Of a stretch of 64,000 bases of DNA, positions 9,903 to 18,711 are shown piece by piece. The stretch spans positions 682,001-746,000 of the forward strand of contig CP117875.1 of NCBI GenBank assembly GCA_028736075.1, written 5' to 3'. Below the pieces are notes generated by a model, which saw only the letters and a list, made by a program, of their open reading frames with translations, was not told where the DNA came from and made no database searches. The stretch is from Chryseobacterium sp. KACC 21268. GTDB taxonomy: Bacteria > Bacteroidota > Bacteroidia > Flavobacteriales > Weeksellaceae. The translations under genes and the position numbers were made by a program. Position 1 is the stretch's first letter. Each line of letters starts with the position of its first letter.

Positions 9903-10885
9903 TTTCCGAACAATTTTTTAACAAATTCTCTTGCTTCTGAACTCGAATTTGAACGGAGATCGGAAACATTTTTCTTATGTTCGAGGTAAGAATTTTCTAA
10001 TGAATGATCTCGCTTGGCTTTCTCGAGAATATATTCTTTAACCCAAAATTCGAATCTTTTTTCAGCTTGATCTCTTCGGTTTTCCAGAAAAGTTTCATTC
10101 TTATTTTTGAGTGAAATGAAGTTTTCTATCTTTTCGAAGGTTTCAGTTAAACCTTCATTTTCTAAGGCTGAGCCTAGGATGATTGGAACTTTCCAATCTT
10201 TTTCTTTCGCGGTGATGAATTGTAAGGCTCTGGACAATTCGGTCTTCGTGAGTTTGGCTTTGGCGAGATTTTCGGAATCCACTTTATTAATGAAAATCAA
10301 ATCTGCCATTTCCATAATCCCACGTTTGATACCTTGAAGTTCGTCGCCGCCGCCAATGATCTTTAGAAAAAGAAAAACGTCGGTAATATCATTTATCAAA
10401 GTCTCGCTTTGACCAACCCCAACGGTTTCGATTAAAATATAATCGTAACCTGCCGCTTCGCAGATCAAGAGACTTTCGTAAGTTGTATTCGCAATACCAC
10501 CAAGAAATCCGGAGCTTGGACTTGGACGTATAAACGCATTTGGGTCTTTCGCCAATTCTTCCATTCTCGTTTTATCGCCCAGAATACTTCCTTTGTTGAT
10601 GGACGAACTTGGATCTACCGCTAAAACGGCCACTTTCTTTCCTTTTTCGATTGCCAGTTTTCCAAATGTTTCTACAAAAGTAGATTTTCCTGCGCCAGGA
10701 ACGCCAGTGATTCCAATTCTGATGGACTTTCCAGTGAATGGTAAGATCGCTTTCAAAAGCTCGTCGGCAAGATCTCTGTGTTCGGGTTTTTTGCTTTCAA
10801 TAAGCGTAATGGCCTTTCCCAGAATCCGCTTATCAGACGCTTTGATCCCATTGATGTAATCGTCGATACCGAATTGCTTTGCCAT
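9899..10885 (-). CDS. meaB: Methylmalonyl-CoA mutase-associated GTPase MeaB
   Basis: 328-residue G3E-family P-loop GTPase that guards loading and repair of the adenosylcobalamin cofactor of methylmalonyl-CoA mutase. Walker A GVPGAGKSTF is at residues 61-70. The switch and Mg motifs (VDPSSSINKGSILGDKTRM; ETVGVGQSE) and the NKVD base-recognition motif are present. The C-terminal part forms the usual dimerization helices. The mutase itself is 4 kb upstream on the same strand (14114-16237), an uncommon distance because the two are often adjacent. Confidence 0.95.
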   Translation of the reverse strand: MAKQFGIDDYINGIKASDKRILGKAITLIESKKPEHRDLADELLKAILPFTGKSIRIGITGVPGAGKSTFVETFGKLAIEKGKKVAVLAVDPSSSINKGSILGDKTRMEELAKDPNAFIRPSPSSGFLGGIANTTYESLLICEAAGYDYILIETVGVGQSETLINDITDVFLFLKIIGGGDELQGIKRGIMEMADLIFINKVDSENLAKAKLTKTELSRALQFITAKEKDWKVPIILGSALENEGLTETFEKIENFISLKNKNETFLENRRDQAEKRFEFWVKEYILEKAKRDHSLENSYLEHKKNVSDLRSNSSSEAREFVKKLFGN

Positions 10886-10969
10886 ATTTGGAATTGTTAC
10901 AAATTAGAACAGAGGGTTAGAAGCTGTGTTCAAATTAATTATTTTTGATGAAAATCAAATTCAAAAATA

Positions 10970-11284
10970 ATGAAAAAATACATATACAGCTTGTGTCTTT
11001 TGGGCGTGATCGTTTATTCTTGTAAAACCCAGCAAGCAGCTCCGGTTACAACTTCTACAGAAACTTCTGTCATAACGGCTAGTCTTAGCAAGGAAGAAAT
11101 GCTCAAAAAAGGAGAAGACCTGTTCAATCTGAAATGCGGCAGATGCCACGGATTGCCTTCGCCCGGAGATTTCACAGTGGCTGATTGGAAACCGATCATC
11201 GCTGCAATGGCACCGAAAGCAAAACTAAATGCAGAAGAAACCAATTGGGTTTTGGCTTATGTGAATGAGAATGCTAAGAAATAA
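10970..11284 (+). CDS. Cytochrome c-like heme lipoprotein
   Basis: 104 residues. The signal sequence ends in the lipobox VYSC (C18), and the mature domain has a single CxxCH heme site (C56, C59, H60 in KCGRCHG). A possible axial methionine lies in IIAAMAPKAKL. The length fits a minimal class I cytochrome c domain tethered to a membrane and facing the periplasm. The redox partner is not evident from the neighbours. A bidirectional terminator follows at 11285. Confidence 0.85.
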   Translation: MKKYIYSLCLLGVIVYSCKTQQAAPVTTSTETSVITASLSKEEMLKKGEDLFNLKCGRCHGLPSPGDFTVADWKPIIAAMAPKAKLNAEETNWVLAYVNENAKK

Positions 11285-11312
11285 AAAAGAGAAACCGGAA
11301 AGTTTCTCTTTT
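11285..11312. terminator. Bidirectional intrinsic terminator
   Basis: Arms AAAAGAGAAAC / GTTTCTCTTTT with A and T runs on both sides. It can serve both the cytochrome gene (+) and the SDR gene (-). Confidence 0.85.
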
Positions 11313-11350
11313 ATTCATTAATACAGTGTACGTTTTATATTTTACAAAAA

Positions 11351-12088
11351 TTACCACGGACTGATTCCAGTCTCCTCTTCGATATCATTGCTGAAGAATT
11401 GCCCTGTTGGCGCGTCATCTTGGGTCAAAGTATGTTTGATGATGAAGCTGGCTGCACTTTCTACAGAACCAGGACCGCTGTGGTGGTTGAAATCTGTCGC
11501 TGTGTAACCTGGATCGATGACATTCACTTTGAAATTTGAATCTTTCAATTCGTGAGCTAAAACTATCGTGTACGCGTTCAAAGCTGTTTTGGATGGTCCG
11601 TAAGCCGCAGATTTTACCTGATAATATTTCCAATTCGGGTCGTTGTGAAGCGTCAATGAGCCAAGTCCTGACGTGATGTTGCTGATTCTCGGACTTTCAG
11701 ATCTCTTCAGCAATTCTAAAAATGCCTGCGTCACATATATCACACCGAAAAAATTAGTTTCAAAAACTTCCTTGATATTTTCGACAGAAGTTCCTGTGGC
11801 AGTTTGAGGCTGCGTTCCCAGAATTCCCGCATTGTTGATGAGAATATCCAATTTTCCTTGCTCTTGTTCGATGCTATTTTTAGTTGCTAAAACTGATTCT
11901 TGATTGGTAACATCTATCTCAATTGCTTTGATGTTGTTGAATCCTTGTTCATTAAGTTCTTTTGCAATTGCTTCACCTTTTGCTAGGTCGCGACTTCCCA
12001 AATAAACGAATAAACCTTTTGCTGAAAGTTGTTTTGCCGTTTCAAGACCAATACTTCTGTTGGCACCTGTTATTAATACGATTGTCAT
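11351..12088 (-). CDS. SDR family oxidoreductase
   Basis: 245 residues from the ATG at 12088. The frame stays open 23 codons further, but those residues precede the Rossmann strand and look like untranslated leader. Classical short-chain dehydrogenase: cofactor motif TGANRSIG, NNAG motif (INNAGILG), a catalytic serine in SNITSG and the YxxxK pair in YGPSK. The substrate is unknown. A Crp/Fnr gene lies 83 bases upstream on the same strand, and the two are probably functionally linked. Confidence 0.92.
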   Translation of the reverse strand: MTIVLITGANRSIGLETAKQLSAKGLFVYLGSRDLAKGEAIAKELNEQGFNNIKAIEIDVTNQESVLATKNSIEQEQGKLDILINNAGILGTQPQTATGTSVENIKEVFETNFFGVIYVTQAFLELLKRSESPRISNITSGLGSLTLHNDPNWKYYQVKSAAYGPSKTALNAYTIVLAHELKDSNFKVNVIDPGYTATDFNHHSGPGSVESAASFIIKHTLTQDDAPTGQFFSNDIEEETGISPW

Positions 12089-12171
12089 TTTTTCTTGTTT
12101 TAAATTGATGATGTAAAGTTGGATCAATTCAAAACGATAGTATTTGCCAAATGACAAAAAGCGAATGATAA

Positions 12172-12738
12172 TTAAATATTTTTTCGGATTCGGCTAAGAG
12201 AAGATTGTGTCACACCAAGATAAGAGGCAACGTAAGACAGTGGAATTCTGTTCACGACATTCGGATAGATCTCCAAAAATTTGAGATAACGTTTTGTTGC
12301 ATCTTCTGTCACAAGCGGACTTCTCCGTTCCACTTTCAGTAATAATGCTCTGGAAATTATCTTGTTGACAATGACATCGAAACCAACAATGGTCTGCAAA
12401 AGTTCCAACCAATCTTTTCTTGAGAATATGATCATTTTACAATCTGTAATGGCCTGAACATAAGAACTGGAAATGATTTGATTGTCAAAACTTTCCAGGT
12501 CGACGACCAGATTGTTTTCCTCGATGAAATATTTGGTGATCTCTTCGCCTTCATTGTTGTAATAGCAAACACGCAGAATTCCATCGACGACAAATCCAAC
12601 CTGACTCGCAATTTTCCCTGCCTCGGAGAAATACTCATCTTTTTTGAAATCAATTTCTTTGGCTTTAGTTTTAATAAAGTCAATCTGCTGCGGATTGAGA
12701 TTCCCGAAGCGTAAAATAAAATCGAATAATTCTTTCAT
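12172..12738 (-). CDS. Crp/Fnr family transcriptional regulator
   Basis: 188 residues with an effector-binding beta-roll (about 15-125) and a C-terminal winged helix (VASYLGVTQSSLSRIRKNI). It has the same architecture as the proteins at 4667 and 21786 but a different sequence. It sits upstream of an SDR oxidoreductase in the same orientation. This arrangement is common where such a regulator controls a nearby enzyme; that link is an inference. Effector unknown. Confidence 0.9.
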   Translation of the reverse strand: MKELFDFILRFGNLNPQQIDFIKTKAKEIDFKKDEYFSEAGKIASQVGFVVDGILRVCYYNNEGEEITKYFIEENNLVVDLESFDNQIISSSYVQAITDCKMIIFSRKDWLELLQTIVGFDVIVNKIISRALLLKVERRSPLVTEDATKRYLKFLEIYPNVVNRIPLSYVASYLGVTQSSLSRIRKNI

Positions 12739-12957
12739 TGTGGAAAGTTAGTAACTATAAATGTTTTCTGATTTGTCATTTGTCAAAAATTATTGAACAA
12801 GATAAATAATTCATTATTAAAAAAAATGTAAGAGTCTGATAAAATATTAATAAATATCTTTGTTAGGAAAGGTATATCTATTCTTTCACAAATGTACTTT
12901 TCAATAGATTAATTTTGGACCGAAAAAACCATCAATTATTATTTAGCATCTATTCTA

Positions 12958-14049
12958 ATGAGTATGAATGAACAATCATATATTAATATCAAAAATGCAA
13001 TAAAGGAATTAGAAAATGAGCTTAAACATTTACAAAATATTCCCAAAAGAATAGTTGAGGGTGAAAAAAAAATCAAGAAATTACAAAAAGAAATAAAACG
13101 AAAAGAGAAAAATAAAGAATTATACAAGCAATTTCCATTTCTCTTTGATAGTCTATTTTCTATTCGGCAAGAATTTTATACTGAACAAAGAAAACTTGAA
13201 TCTCTAAAATCAATAAGTTCGAAAGATGAAATTTCAAAAAAGAAAAGAATTATAAATGACCTTCAAAAATCGCTAAAATTATTCGAGGACAATACTAATG
13301 GAAATAAAACTATCGGAGATAAAATTCCAACAATTAATCTTGACAAGATAAAATCAATATTTCCGGAATGGGGAAACATCAATTTTTTTGATGGATGTGT
13401 AGAAATTAAAATAAATCAGTATTACCGAAAATTTATAGTTGAACAGTCTAAAAGGTATTTAGATAAGATAAAACATTATTATTCATTTAAAAATGTCCCA
13501 AAACTTGAAATTGTTATCTCTGGAAGTGAAATTCAAGAAATCAAAAATATAGAAGTATTATTTTACCACATTGACTATTTGACTATTGTGGGGCATTCTT
13601 TTGAAATGGAAAGTTTTGATATATCAAAATTAAAAAAATATACAAGAACATATTTCCAACTAAATCTTCCATTTGTTTTTACAAATGATTCGATAAAATT
13701 TTTGTGTGAAATTTGTGATGAAAATTTCCCCATTATTCCTATTCCAGAATTGGTAATCAACAGAAATCAATCAAAAGCGATTCACGAGTCTTTTCTTTTC
13801 AAATGTGGAAATAAATTAATAGGGGAAAGTGTAGAATCTTCCAAAGCATCTTATGTTTTTGAAGTCGAAAACTTTAATGAAAATGCACAACTATTATTCG
13901 ATTACATTGCTAATGAAAACAATACTAAAAAACGGCAAACTTTAATTCGGAGTTATGAGTTAAAACGGAGCTTAAAATTTTATAACCGAATATACCACAA
14001 TGATTTTTATGAATGGAAAAATGAAATTATTAGCAACACACAATTGTGA
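12958..14049 (+). CDS. Unrecognised AT-rich coiled-coil protein
   Basis: 363 residues, no family recognised. Residues 1-110 are a highly charged K/E-rich coiled coil (ELENELKHLQ, EKKIKKLQKEIKRKEKNKEL). Residues 125-350 look like a mixed alpha/beta globular part (FPEWGNINFFDGCVEIKINQYY; LPFVFTNDSIKFLCEICDENFPIIPIPEL). There is no signal peptide or membrane helix, and no catalytic motif is visible. Base composition is visibly richer in A+T than the flanking genes, and the gene lies alone between the Crp/Fnr gene and the convergent mutase, separating meaB from its mutase. Horizontal acquisition is possible but unproven. Confidence 0.7.
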   Translation: MSMNEQSYINIKNAIKELENELKHLQNIPKRIVEGEKKIKKLQKEIKRKEKNKELYKQFPFLFDSLFSIRQEFYTEQRKLESLKSISSKDEISKKKRIINDLQKSLKLFEDNTNGNKTIGDKIPTINLDKIKSIFPEWGNINFFDGCVEIKINQYYRKFIVEQSKRYLDKIKHYYSFKNVPKLEIVISGSEIQEIKNIEVLFYHIDYLTIVGHSFEMESFDISKLKKYTRTYFQLNLPFVFTNDSIKFLCEICDENFPIIPIPELVINRNQSKAIHESFLFKCGNKLIGESVESSKASYVFEVENFNENAQLLFDYIANENNTKKRQTLIRSYELKRSLKFYNRIYHNDFYEWKNEIISNTQL

Positions 14050-14113
14050 AAATTTCATTTTTCCATTGATAAAAATAATGTAGGTAGAAAGTATTTGAAT
14101 TCTGTCCTTTAAA

Positions 14114-16237
14114 TTAATCTAAAAGTTTTTCCAAAATCTCCACCGCACTTTTCGGCAAATTAGTTCCCGGCCCAAAAATATGATGCGCCCCATTTTGATA
14201 CAAAAATTCATAATCCTGTTGCGGAATTACACCACCAACAACGATTGTAATATCATCTGCACCCAATTTTTTCAACTCTTCCACCACTTGCGGAACCAAA
14301 GTTTTGTGACCTGCAGCCAGAGATGAAACACCCAAAATGTGAATGTCATTTTCCACCGCTTGTTTCGCAACTTCTTCCGGCGTTTGAAATAATGGCGCCA
14401 CATCGACGTCAAATCCCATATCTGCAAATGCGGTTGCGACTACTTTTGCGCCACGGTCGTGACCGTCCTGTCCCATTTTTGCAACCATAATTCTTGGTCG
14501 TCGTCCTTCTTGGTCTTCAAATTTTTGGCTTAAAGCAACTGCCTTTTCAAAGTATTCATTTTTGCTTGCATTCATTGCGTAAACTCCTGATATGGTTCTG
14601 ATATTGGCTTTGTAGCGTCCGAAACTTTCTTCCATTGCATCGCTCATTTCGCCGAGAGTGACTCTTCTTCTTGCAGCTTCAATGCAAAGTTCCAGAAGAT
14701 TTCCGTTTCCTGTTTTTGCTGTTTCTCGAATTTGATTTAAAATTTCTTCAACCGATGCTGTGTTGCGTTCGGCTTTTATTTTTTCCAATCTTTCGATTTG
14801 TTTTCTGCGAACTTCCGTATTATCGATGTCGAGGATTTCGATTTCGGTCTGTTTTAAATCGGATTTGAAGGAATTGATGCCGATGATGAATTCTTCTCCG
14901 CTATCGATTTTTGCTTGCTTGATGGCCGATGCTTCCTCGATTCTCATTTTCGGAATTCCGGCTTCGATGGCTTTGGTCATTCCGCCTTCTTTTTCCACTT
15001 CATCGATGAATTTCATTGCTTCCTCAATCATTTGTTGCGTTAAAGTTTCAATCAAATGACTTCCGCCCATTGGGTCAACGACGTCGCAGATTCCGCTTTC
15101 TTGTTGAAGGATAATTTGTGTATTTCTTGCGATTTTCGCCGAATAATCTGTTGGTAAAGCAATCGCTTCATCCAAAGCATTGGTGTGCAAAGATTGTGTT
15201 CCGCCCAAAGCTGAAGATAATGCTTCGATTGTTGTTCGGGTAATATTGTTGAAAGGTTCTTGTTCCGTTAAACTCCAGCCAGATGTTTGCGAATGGGTTC
15301 TTAAGGCTAAAGATTTTTGATTCTGAGGATTGAATTGTTTCAGAAGATTTGCCCAAATGTATCTTGCCGCTCGCATTTTTGCAATTTCCATAAAATGATT
15401 CATTCCAATCGCCCAAAAGAAAGATAATCTTGGGGCAAAATCATCGACGTTCATTCCGGCTTTGATTCCGGTTCGCACATATTCCAAACCGTCGGCTAAG
15501 GTGTAGGCCATTTCCAAAACCGGCGTTGCACCAGCTTCCTGCATATGATAACCCGAGATTGAAATGGAGTTGAATTTTGGGATATTCCTGGAAGTATATT
15601 CGAAAATATCCGCGATGATTTTCATTGATGGCGTTGGCGGATAGATGTAAGTATTCCGCACCATAAATTCTTTCAAAATATCATTCTGAATGGTTCCGGA
15701 AAGCTTGTCCATCGAGATTCCTTGTTCTTCTGCGGAGACTATATAAAAAGACAAAATCGGCAAAACCGCGCCGTTCATTGTCATCGAAACTGAGATTTCG
15801 TCTAATGGAATCTGGTCAAACAAAATCTTCATATCCTCCACCGAATCTATTGCGACGCCTGCTTTTCCAACGTCACCAACTACTCTTGCGTGGTCTGAAT
15901 CGTAACCGCGATGTGTTGCCAAATCGAATGCGACGGAAAGACCTTTTTGTCCGGCTTGGAGATTTCTTCTGTAGAAAGCATTCGATTCTTCTGCTGTGGA
16001 AAATCCTGCATATTGGCGGATGGTCCAAGGTTTTTGAACATACATCGTGGAATATGGACCACGAAGAAAAGGCGCAATCCCTGCGGAACCGGCTTTGATG
16101 TCTTTGTTTTTGACGTCTTCGCTGGTGTATTTTGATTTCAATTCCAAACCGTCTTTTTCAAAAGTGTAATTTTCCGAATTGGAATCGAAGGTAATGTTCT
16201 TGAAATCAGGGTTTTGATTTTGGATTTGGTGGCGCAT
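14114..16237 (-). CDS. scpA: Methylmalonyl-CoA mutase (large, catalytic, B12-binding)
   Basis: 707 residues from the ATG at 16237; the frame is open 24 codons further, but those residues do not fit the family start. It interconverts succinyl-CoA and (R)-methylmalonyl-CoA with adenosylcobalamin. The N-terminal TIM barrel includes [20 protein letters not shown] and [19 protein letters not shown]. The C-terminal cobalamin domain carries the DxHxxG motif in [11 protein letters not shown] (about residue 580), whose His coordinates cobalt. A small non-catalytic subunit gene usual in Bacteroidota is not next to it: upstream (16238-16756) are only repeats. Confidence 0.95.
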   Translation of the reverse strand: MRHQIQNQNPDFKNITFDSNSENYTFEKDGLELKSKYTSEDVKNKDIKAGSAGIAPFLRGPYSTMYVQKPWTIRQYAGFSTAEESNAFYRRNLQAGQKGLSVAFDLATHRGYDSDHARVVGDVGKAGVAIDSVEDMKILFDQIPLDEISVSMTMNGAVLPILSFYIVSAEEQGISMDKLSGTIQNDILKEFMVRNTYIYPPTPSMKIIADIFEYTSRNIPKFNSISISGYHMQEAGATPVLEMAYTLADGLEYVRTGIKAGMNVDDFAPRLSFFWAIGMNHFMEIAKMRAARYIWANLLKQFNPQNQKSLALRTHSQTSGWSLTEQEPFNNITRTTIEALSSALGGTQSLHTNALDEAIALPTDYSAKIARNTQIILQQESGICDVVDPMGGSHLIETLTQQMIEEAMKFIDEVEKEGGMTKAIEAGIPKMRIEEASAIKQAKIDSGEEFIIGINSFKSDLKQTEIEILDIDNTEVRRKQIERLEKIKAERNTASVEEILNQIRETAKTGNGNLLELCIEAARRRVTLGEMSDAMEESFGRYKANIRTISGVYAMNASKNEYFEKAVALSQKFEDQEGRRPRIMVAKMGQDGHDRGAKVVATAFADMGFDVDVAPLFQTPEEVAKQAVENDIHILGVSSLAAGHKTLVPQVVEELKKLGADDITIVVGGVIPQQDYEFLYQNGAHHIFGPGTNLPKSAVEILEKLLD

Positions 16238-16277
16238 TTTGGATTGGTCTTGATGAAAGTAAATGTAAGGATTTTTT

Positions 16278-16464
16278 TTAACCACAAAGAGCTCAAAGTT
16301 TTTGCACAAGGATCACGAGGGTTACTTAGGTTTTTTAACGCAAAGCCTGCTAAGGTTCGCAATGGTACTTCGACGAGCTATGCATAAACATCAAACCCAT
16401 CAATGAGCACAAAGTGTAAGATTAGAAATAAGAATTGTGTGCTTTGTGGAATCTTTGTGGTTTA
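16278..16464. repeat. Inverted repeat with AACCACAAAG ends
   Basis: Left end TTAACCACAAAG (16278-16289), right end CTTTGTGGTTTA (16453-16464), perfect inverted repeats of about 12 bp enclosing 163 bases. Inner fragments also repeat CACAAAG / CTTTGTG. The same termini occur at 57551-57656. It lies in the 519-base gene-free gap between scpA and htpG. Confidence 0.7.
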
Positions 16465-16523
16465 CCAAAGCGACAATTTGTCATTAATTGTTGGATGGTC
16501 TTTTTTTTGTGAAATTTTGATGG

Positions 16524-16650
16524 ACTGTGGAAACCCGCGACAGGGATAGCAGTGGAAATCCTTTTGCTTGGGAAATGCGTCAATCGGTGACAAATCGTGA
16601 TAAGCAAAAGATTGCAACGGATAGCCCGGTGACAAAATAGCGCGGGGGAA
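16524..16650. repeat. Dispersed intergenic repeat, GCGACAGGGATAGC type
   Basis: Begins CCCGCGACAGGGATAGCAG, contains a 9-bp hairpin arm pair CTTTTGCTT / AAGCAAAAG, and ends GCAACGGATAGCCCGG. Its order of GGGATAG...GGATAGCCCG blocks resembles widespread Bacteroidota intergenic repeats and may be a reverse-oriented relative of the copies at 3841, 25277 and 39543. No ORF. Confidence 0.6.
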
Positions 16651-16756
16651 GTTTTGGCTTTTGGCAGTCGCCCAAATTATGACTGATAAATGATAATCGA
16701 TAGATGATTATGATACGGGAATTGAAATTTTAAATAAAACAAAAAATAATATAAAT

Positions 16757-18649
16757 ATGTCAACAGGAAGTATTAATGTGTCGGTGGAGAATATTTTTCC
16801 GCTGATCAAGAAGTTTCTTTACAGTGATCACGAGATCTTTCTTCGTGAATTGATTTCCAATGCGACGGATGCAACGACGAAGTTGAAACATCTAACCGTA
16901 ATTGGTGAAGCGAAAGTGGATTATGGCAATCCGATTATCGAGGTGAAAATTGATAAGGAGGCGAAAACGCTGAGCATCAAGGATCAAGGCCTTGGGATGA
17001 CGGGCGAGGAAGTTGAGAAATACATCAACCAAGTGGCGTTTTCCGGCGCGGAGGAATTCCTTGAAAAATATAAGGATTCTGCGAAAGATGCTGGAATTAT
17101 CGGACATTTTGGTCTTGGATTTTATTCTGCTTTTATGGTGGCGGAGAAGGTGGAGATCTTCACGAAATCTTACAAAGAAGATAGTAAAGCAGTTCGTTGG
17201 ATCTGCGACGGAAGTCCAGAATATACGTTGGAAGAAACTGAAAAATCTGACAGAGGAACGGAGATCGTCCTTCATATTGCAGAAGATTCTTTGGAATTTT
17301 TGGAGGAATCTAAAATCCGTGAGCTTTTGACGAAGTATAATAAATTCAATCAAATTCCAATTAAATTTGGGACGAAAACAGAGACTTTGCCTTTGCCAGA
17401 AGGTTCTGCGGAAGATGCAAAACCAGAATCGGTTGAGGTCGATAATATCATCAACAATCCAACGCCGGCTTGGACAAAAGCGCCGAGCGAACTGAAAGCT
17501 GAGGATTACAAGAATTTCTACAGAGAATTGTATCCGATGCAGTTTGAAGATCCGTTGTTCCATATCCATTTGAACGTGGATTATCCATTCAATCTGACGG
17601 GTGTTTTGTTCTTCCCGAAATTGGCGAATAACCTTAATATCGAGAAAGATAAAATTCAGTTGTATCAAAATCAAGTCTTTGTAACAGATGAGGTAAAAGG
17701 AATTGTTCCTGATTTCTTGATGTTGCTGAGAGGTGTGATCGATTCTCCGGATATTCCGCTGAACGTTTCCCGTTCTTACCTGCAGGCTGATGGCGCGGTG
17801 AAGAAGATCTCTTCTTACATCACGAAAAAAGTGGCGGACAAAATGGTATCGTTATTCAATGAAAACCGTGAAGATTATCAGCAAAAATGGAATGACATCA
17901 AGATCGTGATCGAGTACGGAATGATCTCTGAAGATAAATTCTATGAGAAGTCTGACAAGTTCGCGCTCTATCCAACGACGGAAGGTCAATATTACCTTTG
18001 GAATGAATTGGTTGAGAAGATCAAACCAACGCAAACGGATAAAGATGGAAAAACTGTTATTCTTTATGCAACCAACGCGGATGAGCAACACAGCTACATC
18101 GCGTCTGCGAGAGACAAAGGTTATGAGGTCTTGTTGCTAGATTCTCCAATTGTTCCGCACTTGATCCAGAAATTGGAAAGCTCTAAAGAAAATGTTTCAT
18201 TTGCGAGAGTAGATGCGGATCACATCAATAATTTGATCAAAAAAGACGAACCTGTCATTTCTAAATTGAATGAGACGGATAAGGAAGCTTTGAAGAAAAA
18301 CATTGAAGAGTCTATCAACGATCAAAAGTTCACCGTTCAACTGGAAGACCTGGATTCTACAGATGCACCATTTACCTTGACCCAACCAGAATTCATCAGA
18401 AGAATGAAGGATATGCAGGCAACTGGCGGCGGTGGCGGAATGTTCGGAATGGGCGGTTTCCCGGAAATGTATAATTTGGTCGTGAATTCTAACTCAGATT
18501 TTGCCGGCGAATTATTGAAGAAAGAGAATGCGGAAGAGAAAAGCGCGATGATCAATCAAGCTTTGGATCTGGCAAAATTGTCTCAGAATCTTTTGAAAGG
18601 AAAAGAATTGACAGACTTTATCAAGCGTAGTTTTGAAAGTTTGAAATAG
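16757..18649 (+). CDS. htpG: Molecular chaperone HtpG (Hsp90)
   Basis: 630 residues, normal for bacterial Hsp90. The GHKL ATPase domain opens with SVENIFPLIKKFLYSDHEIF and has LRELISNATDA (catalytic Glu and Mg-binding Asn), DQGLGMT and GHFGLGFYSAFMVA. The middle domain contains RGVIDSPDIPLNVSRSYLQ with the gamma-phosphate-contacting Arg. A glycine-rich GGGGGMFGMGG stretch lies in the C-terminal dimerization part. ATP-dependent cytoplasmic chaperone. It stands alone, with a bidirectional terminator shared with the convergent protease gene. Confidence 0.97.
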   Translation: MSTGSINVSVENIFPLIKKFLYSDHEIFLRELISNATDATTKLKHLTVIGEAKVDYGNPIIEVKIDKEAKTLSIKDQGLGMTGEEVEKYINQVAFSGAEEFLEKYKDSAKDAGIIGHFGLGFYSAFMVAEKVEIFTKSYKEDSKAVRWICDGSPEYTLEETEKSDRGTEIVLHIAEDSLEFLEESKIRELLTKYNKFNQIPIKFGTKTETLPLPEGSAEDAKPESVEVDNIINNPTPAWTKAPSELKAEDYKNFYRELYPMQFEDPLFHIHLNVDYPFNLTGVLFFPKLANNLNIEKDKIQLYQNQVFVTDEVKGIVPDFLMLLRGVIDSPDIPLNVSRSYLQADGAVKKISSYITKKVADKMVSLFNENREDYQQKWNDIKIVIEYGMISEDKFYEKSDKFALYPTTEGQYYLWNELVEKIKPTQTDKDGKTVILYATNADEQHSYIASARDKGYEVLLLDSPIVPHLIQKLESSKENVSFARVDADHINNLIKKDEPVISKLNETDKEALKKNIEESINDQKFTVQLEDLDSTDAPFTLTQPEFIRRMKDMQATGGGGGMFGMGGFPEMYNLVVNSNSDFAGELLKKENAEEKSAMINQALDLAKLSQNLLKGKELTDFIKRSFESLK

Positions 18650-18674
18650 TAAAGTACTGCATTATTAAGCATAA

Positions 18675-18709
18675 AAAAAGCGGAACTAAATTTTATAGTT
18701 CCGCTTTTT
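18675..18709. terminator. Bidirectional intrinsic terminator between htpG and ctp
   Basis: 14-bp perfect arms AAAAAGCGGAACTA / TAGTTCCGCTTTTT with a 7-base loop, flanked by A and T tracts on both strands. Confidence 0.9.
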
Positions 18710-18711
18710 TA

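Noticed and set aside
16892..17674. 260-codon open frame on the minus strand inside htpG
   Set aside because: Antisense shadow of HtpG; the product is rich in Ile, Phe and Arg with no family likeness.
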